From: Deltaproteobacteria bacterium
GTDB taxonomy: Bacteria > Myxococcota_A > UBA9160 > SZUA-336
Assembly (NCBI GenBank): GCA_030665705.1
Contig: DAOUZG010000003.1
Span: 1-21,365, forward strand
Reading direction: 5' to 3'
Length of the DNA stretch: 21,365 nucleotides
In this document: piece after piece, positions 1-7,714 of the stretch
Position numbering within the stretch: the stretch's first letter is position 1
How the letters are laid out: every line of letters begins with the position of its first letter
Program-made: the position numbers and the translations under genes
The notes under the pieces: generated by a model
The model's input: the letters and a program-made list of their open reading frames with translations, nothing else
Told to the model about the DNA's origin: nothing
The model's database searches: none

Positions 1-132
1 GGGAAGGGCAGCAGGGCCGCGTTCCTCGCGGCGCACGCAGTGAAGGCCGAAGGCCTGAACGGAGTCGGGAAGGGCAGCAGGGCCGCGTTCCTCGCGGCGC
101 ACGCAGTGAAGGCCGAAGGCCTGAACGGAGTC
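1..132. repeat. Two perfect tandem copies of a 66-bp structured repeat
   Basis: Positions 1-66 and 67-132 are identical, and the first 8 bases of a third copy follow at 133-140 before the sequence diverges. Each unit contains two perfect hairpins. In copy 1 these are GCCGCG/CGCGGC at 16-21 and 27-32 with a 5-nt loop, and AGGCC/GGCCT at 44-48 and 52-56 with a GAA loop. The period is 22 codons, and one plus-strand frame stays open from base 1 to a TAA at 157-159. The array may continue to the left of the window. It could be a REP-like intergenic element or the tail of a repeat-bearing reading frame; the sequence here does not decide. Confidence 0.93.
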
Positions 133-140
133 GGGAAGGG

Positions 141-372
141 CGGCTTTGCCGCCCGATAACCCGAAAAGCGAGCTGCGCACGAGCCCTTCGCGTTACGGGC
201 GTGAGCGGTCACGCCCTACGCGCTTTGCTCGCCTCCGGCTCGCTGCGCGCCCCTCCGGGGCTTGCCGCGCGGCGTGCGGGCCGAGGCGCGTACGAAGTAA
301 CGCGCCGTCCCGGCAGCCGGGCTCTGCCCGGCGGTAACCGGGAAGGACTCGGCTTTGCCGCCCGATAACCCG
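141..372. repeat. Hairpin-rich intergenic segment bounded by a 23-bp direct repeat
   Basis: The same 23 bases occur at 141-163 and 350-372, both reading CGGCTTTGCC then GCCCGATAAC, and both preceded by GGGAAGG. Between them lie several dyads: an 8-bp perfect stem inside a longer imperfect stem (189-222), CCGGGC/GCCCGG with a TCT loop at 317-331, and CGGTAACCG at 332-340. Short open frames cross the segment but none resembles a protein. The stretch 373-445 carries nothing I recognise. The segment probably belongs to the same repeat family as the 66-bp units to its left. Confidence 0.75.
189..222. repeat. Long hairpin / cruciform-forming inverted repeat
   Basis: GGGCGTGA (197-204) and TCACGCCC (209-216) are perfectly complementary around a GCGG loop. 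Outside a small asymmetric bulge, CGCGT (189-193) pairs with ACGCG (218-222), giving about 13 base pairs in all. There is no T-run on either side, so it does not look like an intrinsic terminator. It lies 224 bases beyond the stop codon of the diiron gene that converges on it. Confidence 0.7.
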
Positions 373-445
373 CTAAGGCCAGACGAGCCGAGCCGCAGCG
401 TACCCACGTGTAGGTCGGGTAGCCCTCCGCGGTGCCGGGGGGGCT

Positions 446-1468
446 TTAGGGGGAGAGTCCGAGGGCGCGGTCCTGGGCCTCGGGGTCGTCGTTCTCGAAC
501 CGGAGGATTCCGAGCTGCTCGAACGCCTCGCGCACGCGGGGCCTCAGCAGCCCGAGTCGCTTGAGGTTCGGGACGACCCGGGCGAACAGCATCTGCCGAA
601 ACATCCTCGCCGGGGGCGACCCGAGGACGACCGCTTGAACTTCCTTGGGGTTCCACCCCATCGCATGCGCTATCTGGTCGCCGACGAGGCGATTTCGCAT
701 GAGCTCGCAAGCGTAGATGATGAAGTCCTCGCGCACGCGGAGCTCGTTCTCGGGCATGTCCTTGTAGTAGCCGCTCAGGGAGACGACCCCGAACGCCACG
801 TGTCGTGACTCGTCCCTCATCACGTAGTGGATCAGCTCTTTGAGCAGCGGCTCCCGCGTGATCTGGTAGAGGTTTCCGAAGGCTGCCATGGCCAGTCCCT
901 CGATCAGAATCTGCATCCCCAGATACTTGAAGTCCCAGCGACTGTCGGTGATCGTCGCGTCGAGGAGCTCTCTCAGGTTCGCGTTGATCGGCCACTCCCA
1001 CTCGAGTTTGGTGCGGAGATACCGGCTGAAGACCTCCACGTGTCGGGCTTCATCCATCGTCTGGGTGCTCGCGTAGTACTTGGCCTCGATCCACGGCACG
1101 GCGCCGACGAGCTGCGAGGCGACGATCATCGCGCCCTGCTCACCGTGCAGGAACTGCGATAGCTGCAGAGCAATCTGGGCGTGCCGCAGTCGCGCGCGCT
1201 CCCGTTCATTGAGCTTCCGGAAGGGCGGGTAGCTCTCGAGTGGATTGATCGCCGGAGGGATGATCTCCCCCTCGGGGTCGACCTCGGTGTCCCATGCGAG
1301 CTGGGTGGTGCCGTTCCACTGCTCGCGCTTCGCCTTCTCGTACAGATCGCGCAGGCCCTCCTTGACGCTGCCGTAGTTCCAGGCGTAGCTGGTGTCGAAG
1401 GAGGTGAGGATCGTGTCCAGCTCCTGATCGAGCTGGTGGAGATGGTTGACGAGGCTGGCCTCGGACAC
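446..1468 (-). CDS. Ferritin-like diiron-carboxylate protein, putative oxidase/oxygenase (340 aa)
   Basis: A soluble helical protein with a complete diiron ligand set: Glu110 (in HGEQ), Glu140/His143 (DEARH), Glu190 (IEG) and Glu220/His223 (DESRH). The ligand order and spacing (about 30, 50 and 30 residues) resemble acyl-ACP desaturase and R2-like ferritin-fold enzymes more than rubrerythrins; the DESRH motif also recalls AurF-type N-oxygenases. The family activates O2 at the diiron centre; the substrate here cannot be read from sequence. I chose the GTG start because GGGGGAGG lies 9 nt upstream and the frame has no better start. No signal peptide or membrane segment is visible. It ends at TAA 446-448, with the repeat region beyond. 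The upstream neighbour on the same strand is the Phd-RelE fusion, 119 nt away, so it may be a separate transcript. Confidence 0.85.
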   Translation of the reverse strand: MSEASLVNHLHQLDQELDTILTSFDTSYAWNYGSVKEGLRDLYEKAKREQWNGTTQLAWDTEVDPEGEIIPPAINPLESYPPFRKLNERERARLRHAQIALQLSQFLHGEQGAMIVASQLVGAVPWIEAKYYASTQTMDEARHVEVFSRYLRTKLEWEWPINANLRELLDATITDSRWDFKYLGMQILIEGLAMAAFGNLYQITREPLLKELIHYVMRDESRHVAFGVVSLSGYYKDMPENELRVREDFIIYACELMRNRLVGDQIAHAMGWNPKEVQAVVLGSPPARMFRQMLFARVVPNLKRLGLLRPRVREAFEQLGILRFENDDPEAQDRALGLSP

Positions 1469-1477
1469 AGCGAAGTT

Positions 1478-1493
1478 CCTCCCCCAAAGGGGG
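1478..1493 (-). promoter_or_regulatory. Shine-Dalgarno of the diiron gene, partly inside a small hairpin
   Basis: In the minus-strand RNA, CCCCC (1493-1489), a UUU loop and GGGGG (1485-1481) form a 5-bp GC hairpin. The 3' arm runs straight into AGG, so the G-run of the ribosome binding site GGGGGAGG is paired in the stem. The GTG start follows 9 nt later. Such an arrangement can restrict ribosome access; whether it does so here is inference. Confidence 0.45.
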
Positions 1494-1587
1494 CGCCCTT
1501 ACACAGGCGATACCCGTTCCCGACCAGACAGCCTACGGGTGGCCACCTCGTGCGTCAATCCGCGGATGACCATCGGTCCGTGCCCGC

Positions 1588-2001
1588 TCAGAGAGAGGTG
1601 TAGACCTCCTCGCGTCTGCCGACACGAATCACCCAGACGGTGCCATCGGTCACGGTGTAGATGATTCGGTACTCCCCGGACTTCACTCTGTAGGCACCTC
1701 CCGGTGCCCGGAGCTTTCTGCTGTCAGCCGGATAGGGCTGGTCGGGGAGCTCCCGGATCCGAGCCAGCAGCTGCGCCCGAACGTCCTCTGGCATGCCGCG
1801 CAGGTAACGGAGTGCATCCCTCGCGAATTCAATTTTCTGTCCAGATTTCACAAAGGATTCGTAGGTCTTCATCGAGACGAGGGCGGCTACGCGCTTCCCG
1901 TTCCGGGTGATGATCACCTCCGCGTCCCGATAGGCCACCTCGTTCAGGGTGTCGGAGAAGGCGCGTCTGAGTTCCACGACCCCGATCTCGCGCTTGGGCA
2001 T
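1588..2001 (-). CDS. Single-chain Phd/YefM antitoxin - RelE/ParE toxin fusion (137 aa)
   Basis: Residues 1-50 read as a Phd/YefM DNA-binding domain: VVELRRAFSDTLNEV, then VIITRNGKRVAALVSMKTYE. Residues 56-137 read as a RelE/ParE-type toxin: helical IEFARDALRYL and PEDVRAQLLARI, then the beta-sheet core with YRVKSGEYRIIY (104-115) and VGRREEVY (127-134). Free antitoxins of this family have a further 25-35 residue tail that wraps the toxin; here toxin sequence begins at about residue 56, so that tail is missing. One continuous frame with AAGGAG 6 nt before ATG 1999-2001 and no internal stop argues for a real fusion. Toxin-like arginines (105, 112, 129, 130) and Tyr134 are present, so RNase or ribosome-binding activity is conceivable. 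It could instead be a decayed pair now acting only as a DNA-binding regulator. It sits beside an AT-rich island. Confidence 0.85.
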   Translation of the reverse strand: MPKREIGVVELRRAFSDTLNEVAYRDAEVIITRNGKRVAALVSMKTYESFVKSGQKIEFARDALRYLRGMPEDVRAQLLARIRELPDQPYPADSRKLRAPGGAYRVKSGEYRIIYTVTDGTVWVIRVGRREEVYTSL

Positions 2002-2069
2002 GCCGGGCTCCTTCGTTCTGGACAGAGTGGGTGCTCTGCTGTTTGTGTGGCGACGCCGCCCCCCGTTCG

Positions 2070-2160
2070 TGTGCTATTTCACTTTATTTTACAGTCACTT
2101 AGGAGAGTGCATTTCAAAGTGAGCGTTATGTATATAATGATCTAACCATACACAATGTTC
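2070..2160. promoter_or_regulatory. AT-rich intergenic island with nested inverted repeats and a consensus -10 box
   Basis: This patch is strikingly AT-rich against its surroundings. TCACTTT (2079-2085) and AAAGTGA (2116-2122) are inverted repeats; CACT (2096-2099) and AGTG (2106-2109) are nested inside, nearly concentric. A perfect TATAAT lies at 2133-2138 on the plus strand; its best -35 candidate, TTTCAA at 2112-2117, has a short 15-nt spacer, so the promoter call is tentative. On the minus strand TTGTGT (2155-2150) followed by TACATA (2132-2127) is a weaker candidate for the toxin-antitoxin fusion. The dyads could be the operator of the Phd domain, since such antitoxins autorepress; this is inference. 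Confidence 0.45.
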
Positions 2161-2375
2161 ACCTCGAGCGCCCCTAGAAGCGCGAAGCTGGGTGCCGATC
2201 TCCAGGCTTCTCATCCGACCGGAGTTCACGCCCAGCGGGACAGGTGTTCACGTCCGCGCCACCGGGGCCTAAGCTTTCGCGGGCTTATGAGCGGCACACC
2301 TCTTGCGGTCCTCTTCCCCGGCCACGCCGGGGATCCCCATGCCGGGACCGGGGTTCCTCGGAGGGCCTAGGCCGG
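2161..2375 (+). other. Structured leader region upstream of tmk
   Basis: No gene is recognisable here. The segment contains CCCCGGC/GCCGGGG (2316-2322 and 2326-2332, CAC loop), the palindrome GGCCTAGGCC (2364-2373), and a 10-bp perfect inverted repeat CCGGATGGGG (2372-2381) / CCCCATCCGG (2425-2434). The last overlaps the proposed ATG of tmk. If transcription starts after TATAAT at 2133-2138, the 5' leader is about 230 nt. I could not match it to a known riboswitch, RNase P RNA or tmRNA. Confidence 0.4.
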
Positions 2376-3107
2376 ATGGGGACTGGGGAACGGCGTGCGG
2401 TAAACGGGGTGAGGCGTGCGCCGGCCCCATCCGGTGACACCCCGCTGCGGGCCGCACCGAGCGGCACGAAAGAAGGCACCCCGGGAGGCCCTCACGCGCA
2501 ACTACGGGGAGTCTTCCTCGTTGTCGAGGGAATCGACGGATCCGGTAAGAGCGATCAAGCGAGATTCCTGGCGGACTGGCTCGAGGAGCGCGGGCTCGAG
2601 GCGGTACGCACCCGGGAGCCGACGGATGGCTCGTGGGGTCGGAGATTCCGGAGCTGGGCGAGCGGCGGCTCGGAGGCCACACCTGAAGAGGTCCTGGAGT
2701 TTTTTCTGGAAGACCGAGCGGAGCACGTCGAGCAGGTGATCCGCCCCGCCCTCGAGGCCGGGAAGGTGGTCGTGTGCGATCGCTACACGCCTTCCACCCT
2801 TGCCTACCAGGCTGCACACGGCGTGGATCGGGGGATACTCGCGGCACGGATCCGGGAACGCGCCTTTCCCGAGCCGGACCTGGTCATCTGGCTCCGCGTT
2901 CCCGTGGCGGCGGCGCTTGCACGCAAGGGCGAGCAAGCGACCGAGCGGTACGAGAAGGGGAGGTTCCTCGAGCGTGCGGACGCAGAGTACGCGCGCCTCG
3001 AGCTCCGAGAGGTCTGCGGAACCGGGAAGCGGGAGGAGGTCGCGGTCCGGATCCGCGCGCACGTCGTGCCGCTTCTCGAGAAGCGGGGGTTTCTCAGGGG
3101 AGAGTAG
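2376..3107 (+). CDS. tmk: Thymidylate (dTMP) kinase
   Basis: A P-loop nucleoside monophosphate kinase that phosphorylates dTMP to dTDP with ATP in the cytoplasm. Visible motifs, numbered from ATG 2376, are the P-loop GIDGSGKS (52-59), the substrate-side REPTDG (80-85), and DRYTPSTLAYQ (from 135), which carries the DR(Y/H) motif. A basic LID-like segment ERYEKGRFLERAD follows. The REPTDGSWG form differs from the commoner REPGGT and occurs in divergent TMKs. The conserved fold begins only near residue 45, so about 44 residues precede it. ATG 2376 has GGAGGG 10 nt upstream; GTG 2409 is possible but lacks a good Shine-Dalgarno, and no ATG, GTG or TTG lies immediately before the conserved domain. 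The last 14 nt overlap the convergent membrane-protein gene. Confidence 0.85.
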   Translation: MGTGERRAVNGVRRAPAPSGDTPLRAAPSGTKEGTPGGPHAQLRGVFLVVEGIDGSGKSDQARFLADWLEERGLEAVRTREPTDGSWGRRFRSWASGGSEATPEEVLEFFLEDRAEHVEQVIRPALEAGKVVVCDRYTPSTLAYQAAHGVDRGILAARIRERAFPEPDLVIWLRVPVAAALARKGEQATERYEKGRFLERADAEYARLELREVCGTGKREEVAVRIRAHVVPLLEKRGFLRGE

Positions 3108-3924
3108 GCGGCGGGGAAGGGCCGGGACCCGGCGAGGCTCCACCCAACTCGCGGCAGAGTGCCAGCCCGAACCCCACGCAGAGGGCCGCCGGGGCCAACC
3201 ACGTGAGCGGGGTATGCGAGGCGGTGGTGTCGTCGAACCCGGGAATTCCGAACGTGCCCACGGTTGCGAGCAGCGTGACCAGACCGAACAGGACGTTGAG
3301 CCCGAGGGCGGGGAGCAGCGACCCGGAGGAGTGCCGAACGAAGCCGAGCAACAGCGCCCCCGCCGCAATCGACGGCGCGACGTGCGGGCCGCGGACCAGG
3401 AATGCGGCCAGGCCGTTGAGCGCCGAGGTGAGCAGGATCGCTCGTCGCACGCCGACCCGGCGAACGAGTCCGGGTTGGAGTAGCCCGCGAAAGAACAGCT
3501 CCTCGGTTGTGGGGAGCACGAGCATGAGTACGACTCCCCACTCGAGGACGGCCAGAAATCCTTCCGGGCGTGCTGGCTCGCCCATCTCCTCGGGATAGGG
3601 AAAGAAGTGGATCACGATGTTGTGGAGTTCGCTCGTGAGGAGCAGACCGGTACACAGAAAGGGTACGGCGAGCCAGGCTCGGGGCGGGGCGCGGACTAAC
3701 CCGAGTGCGGAGGCGGGCGAACCGGCGAGTCGCGGTGCGCCGAGGGCAAAGGCGAGTCCGAAGGCCGGAATCGCGGACATGCCGAGGAACGCCACGCGGC
3801 CTCCGTAGTTGCCGACGAACAGCAGGAGCAGGAACCCTTGAAGGATCGAGGCGAGGAGCGTGAGCGCCACCGCCTGTCTGATAGACGGAAACGGCTCGAC
3901 CTCGGGCTCGATCTCGGAGGTCAT
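3094..3924 (-). CDS. CPBP-family intramembrane protein (Abi/CAAX protease-like), divergent active site
   Basis: Several hydrophobic segments (about 18-38, 44-64, 83-97, 124-140, 162-176, 184-197, 202-222, 240-256) mark an integral membrane protein. The signature EExxxR is present as EELFFR (141-146), typical of the CPBP family of putative glutamic or metallo-type intramembrane proteases related to the Rce1 CAAX prenyl protease. His181 can serve as the second-motif histidine, although the preceding Phe is Val177. In the third motif, normally HxxxN, Asn210 is kept but the His is Ala206, so catalysis may be altered or lost. Its ATG overlaps the uvrA stop as ATGA, making it the last gene of the long operon. 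The 3' end overlaps tmk by 14 nt. The substrate is unknown. Confidence 0.8.
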   Translation of the reverse strand: MTSEIEPEVEPFPSIRQAVALTLLASILQGFLLLLFVGNYGGRVAFLGMSAIPAFGLAFALGAPRLAGSPASALGLVRAPPRAWLAVPFLCTGLLLTSELHNIVIHFFPYPEEMGEPARPEGFLAVLEWGVVLMLVLPTTEELFFRGLLQPGLVRRVGVRRAILLTSALNGLAAFLVRGPHVAPSIAAGALLLGFVRHSSGSLLPALGLNVLFGLVTLLATVGTFGIPGFDDTTASHTPLTWLAPAALCVGFGLALCRELGGASPGPGPSPPPTLP

Positions 3925-6752
3925 CGACCGAAGAGCATCGGCCGCAGCGCCTGGCCGGTATGGGAGAGCGGGTTGTTCGCGACCTCCTCGGGGGTACCCT
4001 CGACCACGATCTCGCCTCCCTTGTCTCCCCCTTCCGGACCGAGGTCGATGATGTGGTCGGACGTCTTGATCACGTCCAGATGGTGTTCGATCACCGCGAC
4101 CGTATTGCCGCGCTCTACGAGGCGGCTCAAGACATCGAGGAGATTCTCGACGTCCGCAAAGTGCAGTCCGGTGGTGGGCTCGTCGAGGATGTAGAGGGTC
4201 CGACCGGTGGATCGCTTGGAGAGCTCCTTTGCGAGCTTGATACGCTGGGCTTCGCCCCCCGAGAGAGTGGTTGCCTGCTGCCCGAGGTGGATGTAGCCGA
4301 GTCCCACCTCGGAGAGGGTGCGGAGACCGTTGCGAACCGACGGAATGTGCTCGAGGAAGTCGAGCGCTTCCTCGACCGTCATATCGAGCACGTCGGCGAT
4401 CGACTTACCCTTGAATCGGACCTCGAGTGTCTCTCGGTTGTACCGTCGACCCTGGCACTCCTCACACGTCACGAAGACGTCGGGCAGGAAGTGCATCTCG
4501 ATCCGGATGATCCCGTCGCCCTCGCAGTGCTCGCAGCGTCCTCCCTTGACGTTGAAGCTGAACCGCCCTGGACGGTAGCCTCGCGCTCGACTCTCCGGGA
4601 GCTGCGTAAAGAGCTCGCGGATCCCGGTGAAGATGCCGGTATAGGTCGCCGGGTTTGAGCGCGAGGTACGGCCGATCGGCGACTGGTCAACGTTGATTAC
4701 CTTGTCGATGTGCTGAATTCCGTTGATCTTGGCGTAGCGGCCCGGGCGCTCCTTCGACCCGTAGAGACGCTGGGCCAGCGCGCGGTACAGAGTGTCGGTG
4801 ATCAGCGTCGATTTTCCGCTGCCCGAAACCCCGGTTACGACCGTGAAGACCCCGAGCGGAATGCGCACCGTCAGGTTTCTCAGGTTGTTCTCGGACGCTC
4901 CGATGATGGTCAGGAACTTGTCTGAGCCGGGCCTTCGTCGTCTGGGAACCGGAATCGAGAGCTTGCCCGTGAGATAGGCGCCTGTGAGGGAGCGAGGGTT
5001 CTTCAGGATCTGCTTCGGGGGGCCCTCCGCGACCACCTCTCCGCCGTGGATCCCGGCTCCTGGACCGAGGTCTATGATGTGGTCCGCTGCACGAATCGTC
5101 GCCTCGTCGTGCTCCACCACGAGAACCGTGTTCCCCATGTCCCGGAGGGAGATCAGCGTGTCGAGCAGGCGGCGGTGATCGCGTACGTGGAGCCCGATCG
5201 ACGGCTCGTCGAGGATGTAGAGCACCCCCACGAGAGCGGACCCGATTTGGGTGGCCAGCCGGATGCGCTGGCTCTCTCCCCCCGACAGCGTTCCCGAAGA
5301 GCGCTCGAGGGTGAGGTAGTTCAGGCCCACACTCTCCAGAAACCGAAGCCGCTCCTTGATCTCGCGGAGAATGCGATCCGCGATTTTCTGTTCTTGCGTC
5401 GTCAGGGGCAGCTTCTCGAAGAACTGCATCGCCTGCGAGACGGTAAAGCACGTGACTTCGTGAACGCGCGTCTCCTTGACTTTCACCGATCGCGCCTCGG
5501 GACGCAGGCGTGCCCCCTCGCACTCGGGGCACTCGGTCGCGTTCATGTAGCAGCGGAGATCCTCCCGGACGGTATCGCTCTCGGTGTCCCGATATCGCCG
5601 GTCCAGGTGGCCCACGACCCCCTTCCACGGTCGACGGAACGTGAACTTCGTCCGACGACCGAAGCGAAATTCGATCTCCCCCTTAGAGCCGCGGAGGATC
5701 TGCCGCCGTACGCCGGCGGAGAGCTTCTTCCACGGGGTATGGAGATCGAACCCGATGTGGTCGGCGACCGCCTCGAGCATCCGTCGGTAGTAGCTCGTGT
5801 GGTGGCCGCGTCTTCGGAACGGCGCAATGGCTCCCTCGGCAATCGAGAGGTTCGGGTCAGGGACCATCAGCTCGGGATCGAAATAGTCCCGCGTGCCGAG
5901 GCCGGCGCACCCGGGGCAGGCCCCGTGCGGGTTGTTGAACGAGAACATCCGGGGGTTGATCTCGGGAAAGCTCGCGCCGCAATCGAGACAAGCTGCGTGC
6001 TCGGAAAAGAGCACCTCCTCGCGTCCCGGTCCGATGTCGACCTTGGCGAAACCTCGGCTCTGCCGCAGCGCGGTCTCCATCGACTCGGCCAGGCGCTGCT
6101 GGGCATCCGGTCGCGTCACGAGGCGATCGACCACGAGCTCGATGTCGTGACGCTTGTTTCGGTCGAGGTCGGGAGGATCGTCGAGCTCGTAGAGATCTCC
6201 ATCGATACGGGCCCGTACGAAGCCCTGCCTACCGAACTCTCGGAGCTCCTTGCGGTACTCTCCTTTACGTCCCCGCACGATCGGAGAGAGGATCTGAACC
6301 CGCGTCCCTTCCGGAAGCTCCAGTACCTGATCGACCATCTGCTGGACCGTCTGCCGCTGGATCGGCCGGTCGCACTCGACGCAGTGTGGGATCCCGACCC
6401 GTGCGTACAGGAGACGCAGGTAGTCGTAGATCTCGGTTACGGTTCCGACCGTGGACCTCGGGTTCCTGCTGGTGGTCTTCTGCTCGATGGAGATCGCGGG
6501 CGAGAGCCCGTCGATCGAGTCGACATCGGGCTTACCCATCTGTTCCAGGAACTGCCGTGCGTAGGTCGACAGGCTCTCCACGTAGCGGCGCTGCCCCTCG
6601 GCATAGATCGTGTCGAAGGCGAGGGATGATTTCCCGGATCCCGACAGCCCCGTGATGACGACGAGCCGGTTGCGCGGGATCCGGACGTCTATGGCCTTGA
6701 GGTTGTGCTCGCGAGCGCCGCGAACGACGATTTCGTCGGGCCCCGACGTCAT
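3921..6752 (-). CDS. uvrA: UvrABC excinuclease subunit A
   Basis: The damage-recognition ATPase of nucleotide excision repair; it loads UvrB at lesions. At 943 residues it is full length. Two ABC ATPase modules are intact: Walker A GLSGSGKS (35-42) and GVSGSGKS (641-648), signatures LSGGESQR (489-496) and LSGGEAQR (830-837), and Walker B LDEP around 514-517 and 856-859. Zinc-binding cysteines are at 255/258/279/282 and at 740/743/763/766. The start ATG overlaps the pdxA stop (ATGA), and its stop overlaps the next start in the same way, so it is translationally coupled on both sides. Encoding in one operon with mfd links it to transcription-coupled repair; uvrB and uvrC are not in this window. 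Confidence 0.98.
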   Translation of the reverse strand: MTSGPDEIVVRGAREHNLKAIDVRIPRNRLVVITGLSGSGKSSLAFDTIYAEGQRRYVESLSTYARQFLEQMGKPDVDSIDGLSPAISIEQKTTSRNPRSTVGTVTEIYDYLRLLYARVGIPHCVECDRPIQRQTVQQMVDQVLELPEGTRVQILSPIVRGRKGEYRKELREFGRQGFVRARIDGDLYELDDPPDLDRNKRHDIELVVDRLVTRPDAQQRLAESMETALRQSRGFAKVDIGPGREEVLFSEHAACLDCGASFPEINPRMFSFNNPHGACPGCAGLGTRDYFDPELMVPDPNLSIAEGAIAPFRRRGHHTSYYRRMLEAVADHIGFDLHTPWKKLSAGVRRQILRGSKGEIEFRFGRRTKFTFRRPWKGVVGHLDRRYRDTESDTVREDLRCYMNATECPECEGARLRPEARSVKVKETRVHEVTCFTVSQAMQFFEKLPLTTQEQKIADRILREIKERLRFLESVGLNYLTLERSSGTLSGGESQRIRLATQIGSALVGVLYILDEPSIGLHVRDHRRLLDTLISLRDMGNTVLVVEHDEATIRAADHIIDLGPGAGIHGGEVVAEGPPKQILKNPRSLTGAYLTGKLSIPVPRRRRPGSDKFLTIIGASENNLRNLTVRIPLGVFTVVTGVSGSGKSTLITDTLYRALAQRLYGSKERPGRYAKINGIQHIDKVINVDQSPIGRTSRSNPATYTGIFTGIRELFTQLPESRARGYRPGRFSFNVKGGRCEHCEGDGIIRIEMHFLPDVFVTCEECQGRRYNRETLEVRFKGKSIADVLDMTVEEALDFLEHIPSVRNGLRTLSEVGLGYIHLGQQATTLSGGEAQRIKLAKELSKRSTGRTLYILDEPTTGLHFADVENLLDVLSRLVERGNTVAVIEHHLDVIKTSDHIIDLGPEGGDKGGEIVVEGTPEEVANNPLSHTGQALRPMLFGR

Positions 6753-7714
6753 GCTTGCTCTCCAGCAGGCGCCTCTCGCCGGGCGAGTTCCAGAGCCAGG
6801 CGCACCGCTTCGATCATCGAGGCCCCGTCCGCCTCCCCGCGTCCCGCGATGTCGAACGCCGTCCCGTGGTCCACGCTCGTGCGCAAGATCGGAAGGCCGA
6901 GCGTTACGTTCACCGCGCGGCCGAAGGCATGGACCTTGAGCGGTCCCAGCGCCTGATCATGGTACATCCCGAGCACGGCGTCGAACTCGCCCCGCACCGC
7001 TCTCGTGAAGAGCGAGTCTGCCGCAAGCGGACCCCGCGCATCGACGCCGTCGGCACGGGCGGTTTCTACCGCTGGGCGGATGATACGTTCCTCCTCGTCG
7101 CCGAAGAGACCTCCCTCCCCAGCGTGGGGGTTCAAGCCGCAAACGGCGATCCGCGGACGCGCGATCCCGAACCTTCGTGCAAGGTCCCGATCGACCACGC
7201 CGAGCACCTCGCGGATCCCCTCAGGCGACAGACGCTCGGGTACCTCCCGGAGGGGGCAGTGAATGGTGGCGAGTGCCACCCGGAGCTTTCCGCCGACCAG
7301 CAGCATCACGGCGTGCCCGCGGCCCGCAATCTCTTCGAGGAATTCGGTGTGCCCCGGATGGCGGAAGCCGCAACGTGCGAGGATCTCCTTGGAGATGGGA
7401 GCCGTAACCATCGCATCGAGCTCGCCCTTCAGGCAGTCGTGCGCTGCAGACTCGATCGCCTCGATCACGCCGGGACCCGCCGCGGGGTCAGGCTGGCCCG
7501 GTTCGACCCGTGCGGTCGCAGACGGCTGGCGCTCCACCTCCGGAGGCAGGGCGCCGGCCCGCTCAACAGCCTCGAGGTCGCCGTAAACCCGAAGGCGCGC
7601 GGCGCCGTGCGCGCCGGCCTGCACGGCTTGCGCCACGACTTCGGGACCCACCCCCGCTGGATCACCGACGGTGATGCCCAGGCACGGCGTTCGGGATGAT
7701 CCGTGTCGCCTCAC
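6749..7714 (-). CDS. pdxA: 4-hydroxythreonine-4-phosphate dehydrogenase
   Basis: Catalyses NAD-dependent oxidation of 4-phosphohydroxy-L-threonine in the deoxyxylulose-5-phosphate-dependent pyridoxal phosphate pathway. Family motifs are clear: [14 protein letters not shown] near the N-terminus, [14 protein letters not shown] and [10 protein letters not shown]. Candidate metal-binding histidines are at 152, 197 and 252, counting from the GTG used here. I chose GTG 7714 because it overlaps the surA stop as GTGA, like the other junctions of this operon, and gives 321 residues, close to the family length of about 330. An upstream in-frame GTG at 7771 would add 19 residues without homology-like character. 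pdxA next to surA is a common arrangement in Gram-negative bacteria. Confidence 0.95.
   Translation of the reverse strand: MRRHGSSRTPCLGITVGDPAGVGPEVVAQAVQAGAHGAARLRVYGDLEAVERAGALPPEVERQPSATARVEPGQPDPAAGPGVIEAIESAAHDCLKGELDAMVTAPISKEILARCGFRHPGHTEFLEEIAGRGHAVMLLVGGKLRVALATIHCPLREVPERLSPEGIREVLGVVDRDLARRFGIARPRIAVCGLNPHAGEGGLFGDEEERIIRPAVETARADGVDARGPLAADSLFTRAVRGEFDAVLGMYHDQALGPLKVHAFGRAVNVTLGLPILRTSVDHGTAFDIAGRGEADGASMIEAVRLALELARREAPAGEQA

Noticed and set aside
189..222. Intrinsic terminator for the diiron gene
   Set aside because: The stem is strong but has no T-run in either direction and is more than 220 nt beyond the stop codon.
141..372. Integron attC site or CRISPR repeats
   Set aside because: Core sites of the GTTRRRY/RYYYAAC type are not paired correctly, and there are no regularly spaced repeats with distinct spacers.
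216..1001. Long minus-strand open frame of 261 codons
   Set aside because: It overlaps the diiron gene in another frame on the same strand; its translation is Arg/Pro/Gly-rich with no motif, typical of a GC-rich shadow frame.
1505..1545. TACCCGT/ACGGGT inverted repeat between the fusion gene and the diiron gene
   Set aside because: Only 6 bp with a 17-nt loop and no T-run; expected by chance at this GC content.
2280..2480. RNase P RNA, tmRNA or a known riboswitch in the tmk leader
   Set aside because: The region is GC-rich and foldable, but the conserved RNase P blocks, a tRNA-like end, or riboswitch core boxes were not found on either strand.
5046..6629. Plus-strand open frame of 527 codons opposite uvrA
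   Set aside because: It is antisense to a motif-complete uvrA, has no family motif and no ribosome binding site; long antisense frames are common at this GC content.
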